The notes under the pieces: model-generated | What the model saw: the letters and a program-made list of their open reading frames with translations, nothing else | What the model was told of the DNA's origin: nothing | Database searches by the model: none | Translations under genes and position numbers: made by a program | DNA from: Platerodrilus igneus | Lineage: Eukaryota; Arthropoda; Insecta; Coleoptera; Lycidae | DNA: 64,000 nt | Direction: 5' to 3' | Assembly (NCBI GenBank): GCA_036346225.1 | Contig: JARFIW010001363.1 | Location: 124,001 to 188,000 of the forward strand | Shown here: piece after piece, positions 22,341 through 33,949 of the stretch | Layout of the letters: each line of letters opens with the position of its first letter | Numbering within the stretch: the first letter of the stretch is position 1

Positions 22341-22361
22341 GACTGAAGACCTAATGATAAT

Positions 22362-23366
22362 GAGTATATTGAAGTGAAATCATAGCTAAAGTAAACATGA
22401 GTGGGTATATTCGTTCAAGTGATTATAATAGTTTAAACGATTTGAACAATATTGGTTTATGGAATTGGAAACCAAAAATCAAATTTAATAGCACTAAACT
22501 GTAAATCTTAAACAATTTTGAAAAATTTGATATATGAATTTGATATGCAACTTTAGAGGTATTTTTCAATGGTTTTGGATACAGATACAAGTTTACGATA
22601 TGAGAAGGACGACCAGTATAATTTAAATTGGAAACCAAGAATCTTATTATTCTAAAATTTTTAAAAAGACATTCCTTCTATAATCTAATTAGGTTATGTT
22701 ACGTAAAGTTTTGTGTGTAAACCTTTTTGTAAAAGTGGTTAACTGGAATTGAGGGTGGCTGTCTTAGGTAACCATCATATAATGGAAATGATTGAACATA
22801 ACTGGTCAGCTACGTTTAAATTCGATATTAATGGGAGGTTATTAAAATTATGCAGCTTAATTTTTAAAATTTTGTACATATTACGATTTGAATACAAAAT
22901 GTTTTGTGAATAAATATACTATTTAGGAAGTGAGATTTTTGGAATTTAGTTTAGTGATTATAAGGTAGTTGTAAACTTTTGATTTCTGACTTAAGATATT
23001 GTTTAAAAGAGAAAGCGGTTGTAAATGGACTGAACTCTGTTCTTAGATTATAATTTTTGCATAAAGGTTTCTTTTTTAAGGTACCATGTAAGATATGAAT
23101 TGTTAAATAAAAGCTCTTTGTGAATATAGCAATTGTTATTTAAAAGATAGTTTGTTAAGAATATGTGATGTCATTACTGGTTTGATGTATTTGAAACTGG
23201 GCTAGCAAAATAATTAGGGCAACACTTTTACTATAATCACCTTCACAGCCTTCAACAGCGTTTATTGACCACCGATGCCGGGCATCATCAGCTTCAGTTC
23301 AAACCACTTTTCTGTACGACCAACTCGGGGATTATTTACAATCATTTTCAGTCAATAGCACTTTTT
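22362..23366 (+). repeat. Possible LTR upstream of a PBS (boundaries unknown)
   Basis: Unidentified AT-rich sequence that ends at a tRNA-Lys-like PBS. An AATAAA motif lies near 23100. I found no second copy to prove it is an LTR, and the left boundary is not visible. Confidence 0.3.
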
Positions 23367-23387
23367 TGGCGTCCCAACCTGGTGCTC
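23367..23387 (+). other. Primer-binding-site-like sequence (tRNA-Lys type)
   Basis: TGGCGTCCCAACCTGGTGCT matches the usual gypsy tRNA-Lys PBS (TGGCGCCCAACGTGGGGC) with a few changes. It is followed 260 bp later by a gag-like coiled coil, so it probably marks the leader of a plus-strand gypsy element. Confidence 0.5.
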
Positions 23388-23630
23388 AATTACGCTGCAT
23401 GAAAATTAGAGTGTTTTGTTTTGTTGGATTTTGTAGAAATTTTCTCTGTGAAGTATATCGAATAGGCTTCCAGATTGACTGATAGATAATAAAATTTGTC
23501 AGGGATTGAGAGCAGTAGGTGTAAAATTTGGTACTCAAGGGAGCATCTATTTGAAAACCCAAAAAGAGAGGAACTGGAAAAAAAGCGGAACAGGGTGTAG
23601 GAGAGACCCAGGAATCTTAAATAATGGCTC

Positions 23631-24170
23631 TTTTATTGCGTATAAATAAAAACATGCAGGAAGTGACTGAAAAGTATGCAGGATCAGAAAAAAAGTAGTA
23701 AAAGGAATGAAAATGGCATGAAAAGAATAAGGGAGAGAACGATGGAAATGAATGAAAAATATGAAAAGTATCAAAGACATGAGTGAGAATATGAGAGAAA
23801 TGAATGAAAATGGTGTGAGAGAAATGGGTGAGAAGTTTGACAAGAATAATCAGGAATTACAAGCAGAATTTCGAGAGAATCTAGCAAAATTGATGAAAGA
23901 GATGAGTCACAAATTAACTATAGGTTTTATAAAGACGATACAGAAAATGAAATTGGAAATTAGATTGTTACGGTATTCCGTGCAGACAAGAGGGTAAGCA
24001 GTAAAGTAAGTAATGAAGATCGCTTACACCAAATACAGCAACTAAACAGTGGAGAAGGGTAAAATAGAAATCCAAAAGAATTGGATTTCGGGCTAGCTTA
24101 AAAACGTCGTAGATGCTAAAGAAAGAAAAATTAGAAACCTCAGTAAAAAGTTATACCACAAACATACAGT
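23631..24170 (+). pseudogene. Gag-like coiled-coil remnant
   Basis: Met/Glu/Lys/Asn-rich heptad-like translation (MREMNENGVREMGEKFDKN, then ELQAEFRENLAKLMKEMSHK) with stop codons upstream. The composition and the phased E/K/N/M repeats resemble the N-terminal coiled coil of gag in elements A (51654) and C (63464-63730). No later gag block or pol follows before the SINE at 24257. Confidence 0.5.
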
Positions 24171-24253
24171 ACCAAAGAAATATTATTTACAAAAGTCAAA
24201 AGCACGCATTTAGTTTCTTTCTGTTATAACGTGACGTAAACAAAGCGTCAATT

Positions 24254-24256
<3 letters not shown>

Positions 24257-24296
<40 letters not shown>

Positions 24297-24476
24297 TATT
24301 ATACATATAATTAATAAAATGAAATAATAACTTAAACCTTTATGCAAAGTCCAAATGATCATTACAAATCGAGCTAGTAATTGAAAGAAGGAAAATATAA
24401 GGTTTTGAACAGGATTTTAACATGCATCTCAGTCTTGCCGGGACTGTGCGTTTACCAATTACGCCACCGAGACCGA
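24257..24476 (-). repeat. tRNA-derived SINE S3 with (AT)n tail
   Basis: On the minus strand it begins TCGGTCTCGGTGGCGTAATT. The A box TGGCGTAATTGGTAAACGC at 24450-24466 is very close to a true tRNA A box. A decayed B box (TGTTCAAAACC) follows about 50 bp later. The body runs about 130 bp to an (AT)n tail at 24257-24301. The body is unlike S1/S2, so it is a different SINE family. Confidence 0.7.
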
Positions 24477-24599
24477 TGACTGTAATTGGGAAATTTACAA
24501 ATCTAAATCGTGTACAAAACCATACATAAACCTAACTTTCAATTACGTTTAGCATTTTTGTCAATCATATTTGACATTGTCAAGTTTTTTGACTTATGT

Positions 24600-27000
24600 T
24601 AAATATAGACAGGAAGCAATTCTGTGGAGTTAACCTGCAAACAAGTGCTGGATCACCTTTCTTCCTGGTCGTCAAATTTATGTCTTTTAGTGAAGTTCGC
24701 CACGGCTGCTCTGCTATTTATACCTAAAGTTATTACCCTTATTTTCTACCAAAGAAAACTCGACTACCAAACATTCACCGCAACTTATTCCAACAGAAAA
24801 TTCTATATAAAAAATTTTTGTCTAATAATTATTTCACACATAGATTACATTACAATCATCCTCATTTCACAATAATTCATTTCCAATTTAATATTTTGTT
24901 TATAACTTTGCTCATCAATAAATTCTGTAAAGTAACTGGGCTTAACCATACCTTTACTTTAACCCCTGGTCTTATAAGAGTTTATAGTAAACCTTTTTGT
25001 ACATATGCGCTACTTTTTGCATTAAAAATCACCTATAACCCGTTTACTTTTTACATAATCAGATATTACTCAACTATTCATAATACAAATTCCTACATAA
25101 ACATATTTGTAAATGATTCATTATAAATATTAAATAGTCAATTCTTTTGTCCAGAGAATTCAACAAAATATACCCAAAAATGCACAGAATGTCATAACAT
25201 CAAATAATCAAAAAAGGCAAATGTTTTACAAAAATCAATTACCTGGAATGGAGCACAAACAGGTATCTGCCATTAAACCATCGCTGACGTAGCCCTCATC
25301 AACGACTGCACGTACAGGTATCACCCCAAGTTGACTCACACCATCTGGGACAGCAATCACCTACCCAAATTTCTGTTCATCCAATCGACGGTAATACTAA
25401 TCCTCCACATCTGCTAATTTTCAACAACATCCACTATTCCATTTAAGTGCTCAACAAGCACCAACAACCAAGATAATAAAGTAGTCTCAACTTACAGTTC
25501 AGCATGCTTTGCTTTTTTAAAATATATTTACTATAATTTAAAACTGCTATTTCAACATTACACCAGCCTGTGCATGTTTAATTAATTTCAATTAAAGTAT
25601 CAAACTCACTTGTCGCTTAACTCATTTACTAATGTTGTTCGAAGCTTGGATGAAAATTATCAGAGAGTTTTTCACCATTTCCCAGTTGTTTATATAGACC
25701 AAAAATGCCCCCCCCCCCCCGACTAGTTTCACTTTCTAAAACACCATCACCACAAACAAGCTTTCTTTGTAAAGTTGTACAACCGCCAACACAATTCCAA
25801 AAATCATTATGCACAAACAACACTCAACTGTCGACGATTCCAAAAATTCAACCGTTAACCTTCAACAATTTATTAGAAAATTGGCAGTCGTATGCCAACC
25901 GTCTAAAAAATCTAAGAATTTTGAACACAAAATACACGCTTTATTTCGAAAATCTAATTAAAATTTACCACGGCTATCGAATTCGTTGAAGTTCCTCGTC
26001 AACTGACACCAACACAAGCATATAAAACACGCCTCTTGAATACGCGTATATACGGTCACCTCACTCTAACTTACCTACAAAAATGTTGTGTCTTCTATTT
26101 TGTATCCTTCCTGTATTTTCTATATCTGTTACCAGTTCATTGTATGCTTGTCTAACCCGTATTTTATATATTTTTTTCCTTATATTCACTGTTTACAAGT
26201 ACAATAATATCTTAACATCATCTACCCTCCCTTGAGTATCGTCTATCCCGTTTCTATATGTAAAGTCCAACCAACTATCTCCGTTTCTTCTATGCCCATT
26301 GTTATTAGTCCTTGTAGAAGTCAAACACTCTACACTTTAAACCTAACGCGCAACATCTCCCTTCCATTTTCCTCGTCTCCCCTACTCGCTTCAAAGTCAA
26401 TGAACACCTACATTTTGTCGCATTTTAATACATGCTAAAACACGGCTTCTCTATCCAATATCGATGCATATTCGTATTCAACTTTTAAGGCCCTACCTCA
26501 AATATGCTTGTTGTTCGTTTATAACAATCCTAACGTAGAAAACCTGACAATCATCTTCCCTCTTTTAAATTAATACCACGAACGTATTTCTAACGTTCAA
26601 TTTTTACCAGAAATGTTTTGTTTGCTTGCACGGTTTTTTCATCAAACCCTTATCTGTTATAACTTGTTTATCGTCAACACTACACTGTCTTATGCTATAA
26701 ATTTGCAAGGTTAACCATTGATAACGTTTTAGACTATGCTAAATTTTGTACACAAAGAATCCGTACGCTTTGAATATCAGTTACTTTATGAAATTAAATA
26801 ATTCACCCTCCTAAATTAATGATTTTCGCTATATACTGAATCTAAAAACTTTCGGATTAATAAACCTACACGCTACTCCTTTTAGATGCAACTCCTTACA
26901 CTAACCTTTATGAAACTACATTTCCTACCTAATAAATATCAAACAATATTTACAGTTATGTTACCACGACGCAAAATTAACACTCAAGTTTATTGTAAAT
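24600..27000 (-). repeat. 3' LTR of element B
   Basis: It shares blocks in order with the LTRs of D and C: a CGCCACGGCTGCTC block (24699, compare 31549 and 59049), then a CCTTTACTTTA / AGTAAACC block (24950, compare 31800 and 59300). The left terminus next to a (TA)n array, present in C and D, is missing. The right boundary with the internal region is approximate. Confidence 0.6.
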
Positions 27001-27319
27001 GCTATACTATCGTTTAGAAAAGCGTCTTAACTTTTAATAGACTTGTATATTCATGGGATACCCTGCCATAAATAATTGTCTGCCTTATCTAACACCAATT
27101 ATAACCTATAAATCCACATAATGATCCCACTATTTTAATTCAAATAATAACCAAGAAGTTGGTTTTATTTGGATTCAAATATTGAGTATTTATATACACA
27201 TTTATTCTTACTAATACCTATAAGAGCTATGATTTAAACCTACGTTTACCTATATTTATTTATGCCTACTCACGATTATTTATATCTATACACTATTCTA
27301 TACCTATCTTTCCTAATAT

Positions 27320-27530
27320 TCAAACCAAACTATCACTAATATTTACACTTACTCCCGACTTAAATCTGACCCTCTTCTTTACCCTAAACATGATCCTTTT
27401 CACATATTTTGCTGCTGTGACTTTTCTAGTTTCATCTACCACTATATGTATACTAACTTTTTCACAAAATATCAAATTCTCATAAACTTTACTTACTACT
27501 ATATTTTCCTTAGACAAACCATGTGTACAA
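27320..27530 (-). pseudogene. Integrase C-terminal remnant of element B
   Basis: Minus-strand VSIHIVVDETRKVTAAKYVK and RIMFRVKKRVRFKSG align with the integrase of A (LHIVRGRVQERARKYVDKM, then NEKIKRRTTF) and with C (FVKYVRRMTCRIKKRVRCKG). It is in frame with the preceding GLS of the truncated RT. Confidence 0.65.
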
Positions 27531-27539
27531 CCTCCGAAT

Positions 27540-28004
27540 TATAAACTTTTCCCTCTATAGAAAACCATGTGTACCTTCTAGAATTTTTAAGTAACGGAAT
27601 CAACCAGAAAGAATTCCTTAGGTCTAGCTTACTAAAACAAATTTGCTACTCAAAAGTGTGTCCATGGAAGGTGGACACTGAAATTGCGGTTTAGTTCGTT
27701 GATTAATCTTCCTTGCATCTAAACACAAGCGAATACTATTATCTTTGTTTTTAACAACAACCAACGGATTCAGACAATGCGTATTTGACAATTCGATTAT
27801 GCCATCACTTAACATTTTTGTTAATTCTTGATTTACTTGTTCCCTATATGCTGCCGGTACTGGATAAATTTTTGCATTAAATGGTTCAGAGTTATCTACC
27901 TCCAAAACATGCTCATAACCTAACGTTGTGCTCGTCTCTACACCTACTAATTCAGAATGTACTTTAACAAAGCTTGAACCTTTCTTAACTTTTTTTCTGA
28001 ACAT
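27540..28004 (-). pseudogene. Reverse transcriptase N-terminal part of element B
   Basis: Minus-strand motifs are VPAAYREQVNQELTKMLSDG, ELSNTHCLNPLVVVKNKDNS and RLCLDARKINQRTKPQFQCP. After a frame break come NSFWLIP-like and TWFSIEGKVYNSEVV sequences ending at GLS. The YVDD region, RNase H and most of integrase are absent. Confidence 0.85.
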
Positions 28005-28537
28005 TTAATTGTATCAATTTCCATAACCTCTCTTTCATCCAACTCCACAACATTTATATTTAAACCTGCGTCATCCTCTGTCACATCATAGCTATCTTTC
28101 CAGGGCAATACCATGTCCCTTATCTTAACTATTCTCCTTTCCATATCAATTATCAACCCCAACTTTATCATACATTCAACACCTAGAATACTATTAAATT
28201 TTAGTCCAAGAACGATTACAAACTCCTGCTCACAGCTTAACAAACCTATTTCTGCTTTCAACACAACAACGCTATTCACCAAAGCAAACCTCTTTTTATT
28301 TTGAGCTACTAAATGACTCCTCTTAATTGGCATAATCTTATCGCAAACTTTTTCTTTAATTGCGCTGACGAATTTCTCCGATACTAAACTCGCCTTTGCT
28401 TCTGAATCGAGCAACAATCCTACACTATAATCTAAAATTTTATTTTCTACTACTGGCAAACAAAATTTTTTCACTGCTTCTGATTCTACCTGTTCTTCAA
28501 TATTTAAAAATTCCCGCGGATGTTCGTGTTTATACAC
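27947..28537 (-). pseudogene. Protease of element B with altered active site
   Basis: A 196-codon open frame. LLLDSEAKASLVSEKFV corresponds to LIDTGAKASLVSEHFV of element A, so the retropepsin D-T-G is D-S-E here. The downstream FVIVLGLKFNSILGVECM block is conserved. The loss of the Gly should inactivate it. Confidence 0.85.
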
Positions 28538-28599
28538 TTCAATTTCTAGTTGTTTGTCTCTATCTAAAAATCTTGCCTTTTAGTTTCGCTGCTAGGCCC

Positions 28600-29160
28600 T
28601 AGTTGTCTCTCGACTACCTCGGCAAATGATCGTCTTGTAGTTTCCGGTCTTTCTCTCCTTTCGCTGTCCTTAACACCCATAGCTGTCTGTGTCTTGGTCA
28701 TCTCCGAAGAGTTATGTTGTCTTTGTACTCCCGGTCTCTGTGTTGCTTCTCTGGTACCGCTATTATTCCTATAAAACGTTTCCTTAGGCTCCCAGTTGTT
28801 TCTAAAATTCCTATTAAAATTTGAAACCTCTACTTTCGAATCTAACTAGGTTTACATTTCTCTCCCTATTATCCCTAGATCGTTCTGTACTCACTTTATC
28901 ATACCTCTGAAGATATTCTAAAATTCCCTTTTCTCAACGATATTTTGCTACGCCACATGTTGCCTAACCGCAACTTTAAAGCGCCTAGAAAGATATTTGA
29001 TTACTTGTCGGTCCGTTGAAGTTGGACTCAACGGTTTTGAGACGGTATATTTTTGAATGGCGTACTGTTCCTTTAATCCTGCAAATTCACCTTTATATTG
29101 TATCATGTCACTTTGCCTGAGGCATATTGTCATGTTCCAGCTCAATAACCTTTCACTTTC
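28600..29160 (-). pseudogene. Gag remnant of element B
   Basis: Minus-strand pieces are YKGEFAGLKEQYAIQKYTVS, RQVIKYLSRRFKVAVRQHVA, EYLQRYDKVSTERS and VNLVRFESRG, homologous to gag of C at 62745-63390. Frame breaks occur in the basic C-terminal region. Sequence beyond 29160 no longer matches gag. Confidence 0.75.
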
Positions 29161-29492
29161 ACTACGGTTATTTACTTCTAATTTGAGTTTATTTTATTAC
29201 ATACATTTGTAATGTTTTAAAATAAATAAGTTTTATTATTCTGAAACAATTTCTGTTTTATTCAACAATCTTGAATAATTTTCTTTCCCTTTAAAATACA
29301 TAAAACGCATATAAATACGTATTTATAAAGTGTTAATTTTGTTCATTAGCAGTTATGTTACCACATGCATAACTTGTGTGGAATCGAATTCTGTCATTTC
29401 AATTTATAACTCCAGTCTTATGTATCGCTTCTAGCCTTACCTTTGCGTACACCTGTTTGTTGACCGGCTGTTAAATTGTCCATTTCATTCTG

Positions 29493-29495
<3 letters not shown>
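29161..29495. other. No gene recognised
   Basis: AT-rich stretch between the truncated gag of B and a (TA)n array. Nothing recognisable. Confidence 0.4.
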
Positions 29496-29530
<35 letters not shown>

Positions 29531-29582
29531 TATCAATATTAGACTGGATAACATAAATATTTTAATGATAAGTCAACTTATC

Positions 29583-29660
<78 letters not shown>
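29496..29660. repeat. Double (TA)n array with a central palindrome
   Basis: TA runs at 29496-29527 and 29587-29660 are separated by about 60 bp. That spacer holds a 26-bp palindrome, TTAATGATAAGT-CA-ACTTATCATTAA, at 29562-29587. The second run directly borders the P2 LTR start. Confidence 0.9.
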
Positions 29661-29662
<2 letters not shown>

Positions 29663-30298
29663 CTATGATAATAGGGTAGTTTAAGGGTAGGTTAAGTCAT
29701 AAGGAATAAACAACTTCAACTTTAAGAAAAGCAAATAATTTAAATTATAAGAGTAAATTGGTCACTCTACATAATGTTAATTAAGAGGACACTATATATA
29801 AAATATACGAAATTAAATGCATGAGTATATAAATATGTCTAAGTGTAGTTTACAAGTAAAGATAAGATTTTAAAATGCAATAAATGGCATCAAAATTAAA
29901 TCACCGGAAAGCATAAATAAATCGGCATTGCAAATATATAACAATTGCGTCAAAAATGTCAACGTATACGCATCCTAAACAATTCAATATTAGAAAATTG
30001 TTACGTGACTAGAAGAGAACACATTTGTTCAGAAAACCAATATTCTGTAGAAACAAATAAACACCAGGTGGTTCAATTATATGATAAATTAACAAACATC
30101 CAAATACGTGAGTTAATGAAAGCCAAAAGTTGAAATCCTCAAATAATACTACAATATGCTGGATTCGGACGTGACGAACAGAGAATTCATCGAAGATTTA
30201 AACTAGGTGATTTGTAAAAATTTTAACTTCTGCTAGATAAGGCAAAAGTATCTACCTAGATTGTAAACGCGTCAATGAAAACAATTGGAGATAAGACT

Positions 30299-30306
30299 TA
30301 TATATA
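30299..30306 (+). promoter_or_regulatory. TATA box of LTR P2
   Basis: TATATATA in the GACTTATATATACGATAG context, corresponding to CTTATAAATACGATCG in P1. A GTAAGT donor-like site follows at 30434. Confidence 0.5.
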
Positions 30307-30489
30307 CGATAGTAACGGAACGACATGTTAGTCTATATTCAACTGAGCAACAACTATGTTTAAAGATGTTAAAGATTTACCTAACTAGTGCGAGAATTTG
30401 TGCAACGAAGTATAAGCCGATCTATAGATAGACGTAAGTTAAACAACTTAATTAAATTCGTTTCTAATATTAACGAAACAAGGCATTAA

Positions 30490-30620
30490 TTTAAACCTTT
30501 AATTTAAAATGGCTTTAATTTGAGATGGCTTTAATTTGAGATGACTTTAATTGAGACGACTTTAATTTGGGACCATAATTTGAGAGGGCTTTAATGTGGG
30601 ACTTCGTACTTTGGACATAT
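30490..30620 (+). repeat. Short AT-rich tandem repeats inside LTR P2
   Basis: Repeated units of the type GGCTTTAATTTGAGAT, slightly varied. Element A has an analogous tract of AATTACCATCTT-type units at 50600-50720 in the same LTR position, so a short tandem tract of variable sequence is a fixed feature of these LTRs. Confidence 0.7.
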
Positions 30621-31319
30621 TCTAATTCTAGAGATAATTTAAAAATGAACATATTCTAATTTGGACATATTCCGATTTGGTACGTTTTAATTTTGAATAT
30701 ACTGTAATTTGGTACGATTTTAATTGGAAGCGATTTATGAGAGGCGATTCTAATATAGGGTCGGCATATCAATAAGCAAAGCGGACACAGAAGAGGATGC
30801 AGATCATAGACTAGGATGGAACTCCAGAACCCATTCCAAGTTAGCAATCTTAATACATTTTATTATTGAAAAACTGTTTTTGATTTAATATTTGCCACAC
30901 ATTGTAATTTTGTAAGAGTCGTCAAAAGGGTCACTTAAAAATGTATAAAATTTGAACAGGAATTTTGAAACGTTCAAAGTTCCCTGAAAATAATTAAAAT
31001 ATATTTTTGCTGGCTTTCAGAAAAGCATAAATCTGGTATATGTAGATATTTTGTACAAAAAGGAAAATTTTGAGTGTTGTAAATATTATCAAATATTATA
31101 TTGTGCGTTTTAGAATTGCTTAATTTGATTCAATAAGATTTATTCAGTAAGCTAGTCGGGGTAGGAATCCTAATTTAACATTTCATAACATTGGGGCTTA
31201 AAATAATAAAAGGAATATTACAGCAATTTTATGACATGTCCAATCGTAGGGCGAATAGCAAGCAATTATATGACACCCACCGTAGGGGCTAGATAATCCT
31301 AAAATAGGGAATTTCATAG

Positions 31320-31321
<2 letters not shown>

Positions 31322-31353
<32 letters not shown>
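31322..31353. repeat. (TA)n array joining LTR P2 (+) and LTR D (-)
   Basis: About 32 bp of TA. On the left it abuts ...CATAGCAA, the end of P2. On the right it abuts TTGCAGGG, which read on the minus strand is the end of LTR D. The two LTRs are therefore tail-to-tail. Confidence 0.9.
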
Positions 31354-31355
<2 letters not shown>

Positions 31356-33639
31356 CAGGGTTTCCTTATGAAATCGTGCCCCATTGTTGGACTGTCATAA
31401 AATTGCAGAGTTTCCTCTGTCTACAGTACCACTTATCTTTGCAAGTGCCCCTCTTTTGAATTTCTACTTACCCTAGCTGAAATAAAAACCAAACTCCTCC
31501 AATCTTTAACTAAATGAAACAATTTATGCTTACCCAAGCTAATCTTCCACGGCTACTCATTCTCTCAACACCTTTGTATTAAAGAAAAATAAAAAACTCA
31601 AAAATAAAATCTTTCACCAAAACATACACCCTTTTATTTATATGACATAAATTATGGTTCACACAACCTCAATATTTACAATAAAATATTTTACACTTCA
31701 GTTCAATCTAAATTCTCGCGAATTTTAGGTTCCTTTATACTTCGTCATTTCATTTAAAAGTAGATGGGCCATCCCGAAACCCTAAATTTACTTTTACCAG
31801 GTTTACGATGAGCTCAGTATAAACCCCTTTTACTTTGTATGCATATATTATTGCATTATCAAATTACGCTAGAAACCCGTTTATTCCTTAAATGAAAAAA
31901 AAATTATTTATGTATTTACGCGCTTAGATTTAAAATAGAAAATGGTTTTTCCATATGTTAATCAAATTAATTTTCAGTTCATAAAATTTTCACCAAGTAA
32001 CGCAAATCACTCATAGTTTTTATAATTCAATACTAGCACCACAGTTCAATAAAAATAATTCGTTACCTGAAGTGTTCTCCGGAACCACTTCAGCAGATGA
32101 CGTCCACCAAGCTCACGTTCCTAGACTACATCCAATGTCTGCTTTCTAACTAAGACAACCATTCCATCTCGATTCCTTCATCCACTTCCCCCAACGATCT
32201 GGGGATGCCTTCCATACAGCTCCCCATCCAGAGTCCAGACTCCACTTAACGTCCAACTAGCACTCGTTCAAGATGTAATTCAATCGCTCACCTCAGTAAC
32301 ATCTAGCATTACTCGTCATAATTATTTATGCAAATATGTTCAGCCCGTTTACTTTAATTGCATCTACTTGTGCTTTTATAACACTGAAAAATACATTCGC
32401 CGGACTGCACTATCACCCGGTTTTTAAGCTAGGATGTCTTCTCAACGATACTCAATGTAAGCAAAGTGAATCAGAAAATAAACAAAAAATAAGAGGGCCT
32501 TGCCACCTCCGGCAACATTTATATAAGCTCCAAACCCCCCTTTTGTCACGTATTTTCACTCTGCTTTCTTTGAACTCTAGCAACCGCTACACAATTCCAC
32601 AAAATTCTCTCGTACCAAACACCCAACGAACTTTCAAAACTACGAATTTCACCACTCTAATAACACTTTACTCCGAAAAACTCATTAAACTAGCCAACCG
32701 TCCGTATTTTCCGTGAAAACCGTCTCTCTACTATTCCTTCTAACAAATCCTAAACACACCTCTTATGTCCGCGTCTATATTCTTATTGCATAAACGCTCT
32801 AATATCCACCTTTTCTTGTCTGTCTTGTTTTGATACTTACAAAGTCGACGTTATTTCCACTCTACTGCTATCTTTATCGCATATTTTCCGTCCTTATAGT
32901 TCTACTATTGCCATGTCGTCTACAGTTAATGCCCTTCCTACACGTGCGCCTTGATAAATTAATAACGTTCACAAACATGTTTCACTTCCCTCCAGTTTAT
33001 TTGATTTTAAAACACACTCTTCTGTCACGCGCTTGAAAACTGTTTTTCATATAGCCACCTGTTATATTTTCCATCCTACTCTGTTACTTTATAACGAATT
33101 TTTGTCCCTTAATTTTATTGTTTTGCTTGCGGACTGGTCGTCTGTTTGTCAATCTTGTATCTTTCCGTTGGACAATACTTTAAAATGTTTTCGTAATGTA
33201 TTCTAGTCTTCACGAGAATTGCTTAACTCCCCTAAGCGTTTACTCCCTGAACTCCTTGACTGTTTTTAACTTGTTTTGCTGTCTCAAACATTGTAGCATT
33301 CTACAAATTTAATAAATGTACGTTACTAAATTATTAAGTTTTACCCTGCAGAGCTTTAATACAGCAAATTTATGTACGCAATTTTCAACCTTGCATTAAA
33401 TTACCTTATCCAAATTATTGATTTGATCCTTCATTAAAATATGCCCTTTTATCCCAATCTAATTAATTTTAAGCGTAACAAATAAGTTATTAATTTGAAC
33501 CTACATATTATACTGTTCGTTTTTATACCAATTTAATTAATTCGAAGCGTAATAAATAAATTCTTGTTTTCTATATGCAGTGTGCTTACATAAATACCTA
33601 CTTAACCTATTTACACATGGTTAACCTAACCCATCACCG

Positions 33640-33641
<2 letters not shown>
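31354..33641 (-). mobile_element. Solo LTR copy D (same family as LTRs of B and C)
   Basis: 2,288 bp on the minus strand between two (TA)n arrays. Its start TTACGGTGATGGGTTAGGTT resembles the TTGCTATGATAAGGG start of the P copies, and its end ...CCCTGCAA resembles ...GCAA. Shared blocks with B and C include CCACGGCT (31549) and a TTTAC/CAGTATAAACC block (31800). Near the end it has PBS-like units (GTCCAACAATGGGGCACG read on the minus strand). Confidence 0.7.
32517..32525 (-). promoter_or_regulatory. TATA box of LTR D
   Basis: Minus strand GCTTATATAAATGTTGCC, mid-LTR. Position and context parallel the TATA boxes of the P copies. Confidence 0.45.

Positions 33642-33677
<36 letters not shown>
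33642..33677. repeat. (TA)n array at the start of LTR D
   Basis: About 36 bp of TA abutting the minus-strand start of D, followed by interrupted AT-rich sequence up to about 33715. Confidence 0.92.
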
Positions 33678-33679
<2 letters not shown>

Positions 33680-33949
33680 CAATATATATTTAAATATATA
33701 TTTAAATATTAGTAACAAAATAATTTAAAAGTTACTAATTTAAACTAATTTAGAAAGTTTCAAAATATAAAATACATTTAACATATAAATTATGTCATAA
33801 GCAAACATAATTAAAAATAATAATTAAATATATCAAGTCAAACTTGAAGAATTTTTATAAGAGCAAAAGAAATAAGGCAAATAACTAGTTACTAAGGTAT
33901 ATGATCCTTGATATTTTTTATAACAGAAATAAAATGTAAGTAAATACTA

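Larger units (their letters stand above)
19080..22361 (+). mobile_element. RTE-type LINE, nearly full length, degenerate
   Basis: A 5' leader with GGTCGGTATGGCAGACTAAG-like sequence is followed by an AP-endonuclease domain and a reverse transcriptase domain. The 3' end reads GACTGAAGACCTAATGATAATGAG, a short microsatellite-like tail typical of RTE LINEs. Two further copies of the same family are on the minus strand at 43314 and 44775. The 3' termini line up: all carry a CCTAATGATGA-like end or its immediate upstream region. Confidence 0.85.
24600..29160 (-). mobile_element. Gypsy derivative B with internal pol deletion
   Basis: Minus strand order is a gag remnant (28600-29160), protease (27947-28537), RT N-terminal part (27540-28004), a short integrase C-terminal piece (27320-27530), a 3' noncoding region and then an LTR (about 24600-27000). 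RT stops at the GLS of the FGLS motif and is followed within about 15 codons by integrase sequence, exactly as in element C. The 5' LTR is absent and the LTR's distal end is truncated. Non-functional and probably non-autonomous. Confidence 0.78.
29661..31323 (+). mobile_element. Solo LTR copy P2
   Basis: 1,663 bp. It starts (T)TGCTATGATAATAGGG at the (TA)n array and ends TTTCATAGCAA at the next (TA)n array, so the ends form a 9-bp inverted repeat TTGCTATGA/TCATAGCAA. It shares with P1 and A the GGTAGGTTAAGTCATA block, TATA box, GACGTAAGT donor, short AT-rich tandem tract (30490-30620), AAGCTAGTCG block and PBS-like terminal units (31240 and 31275). Confidence 0.8.

Noticed and set aside
26000..26030. 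TATAAAAC on the plus strand within the minus-strand LTR of B
   Set aside because: The orientation disagrees with the element and there is no conserved partner in C or D, so it was not called a promoter.
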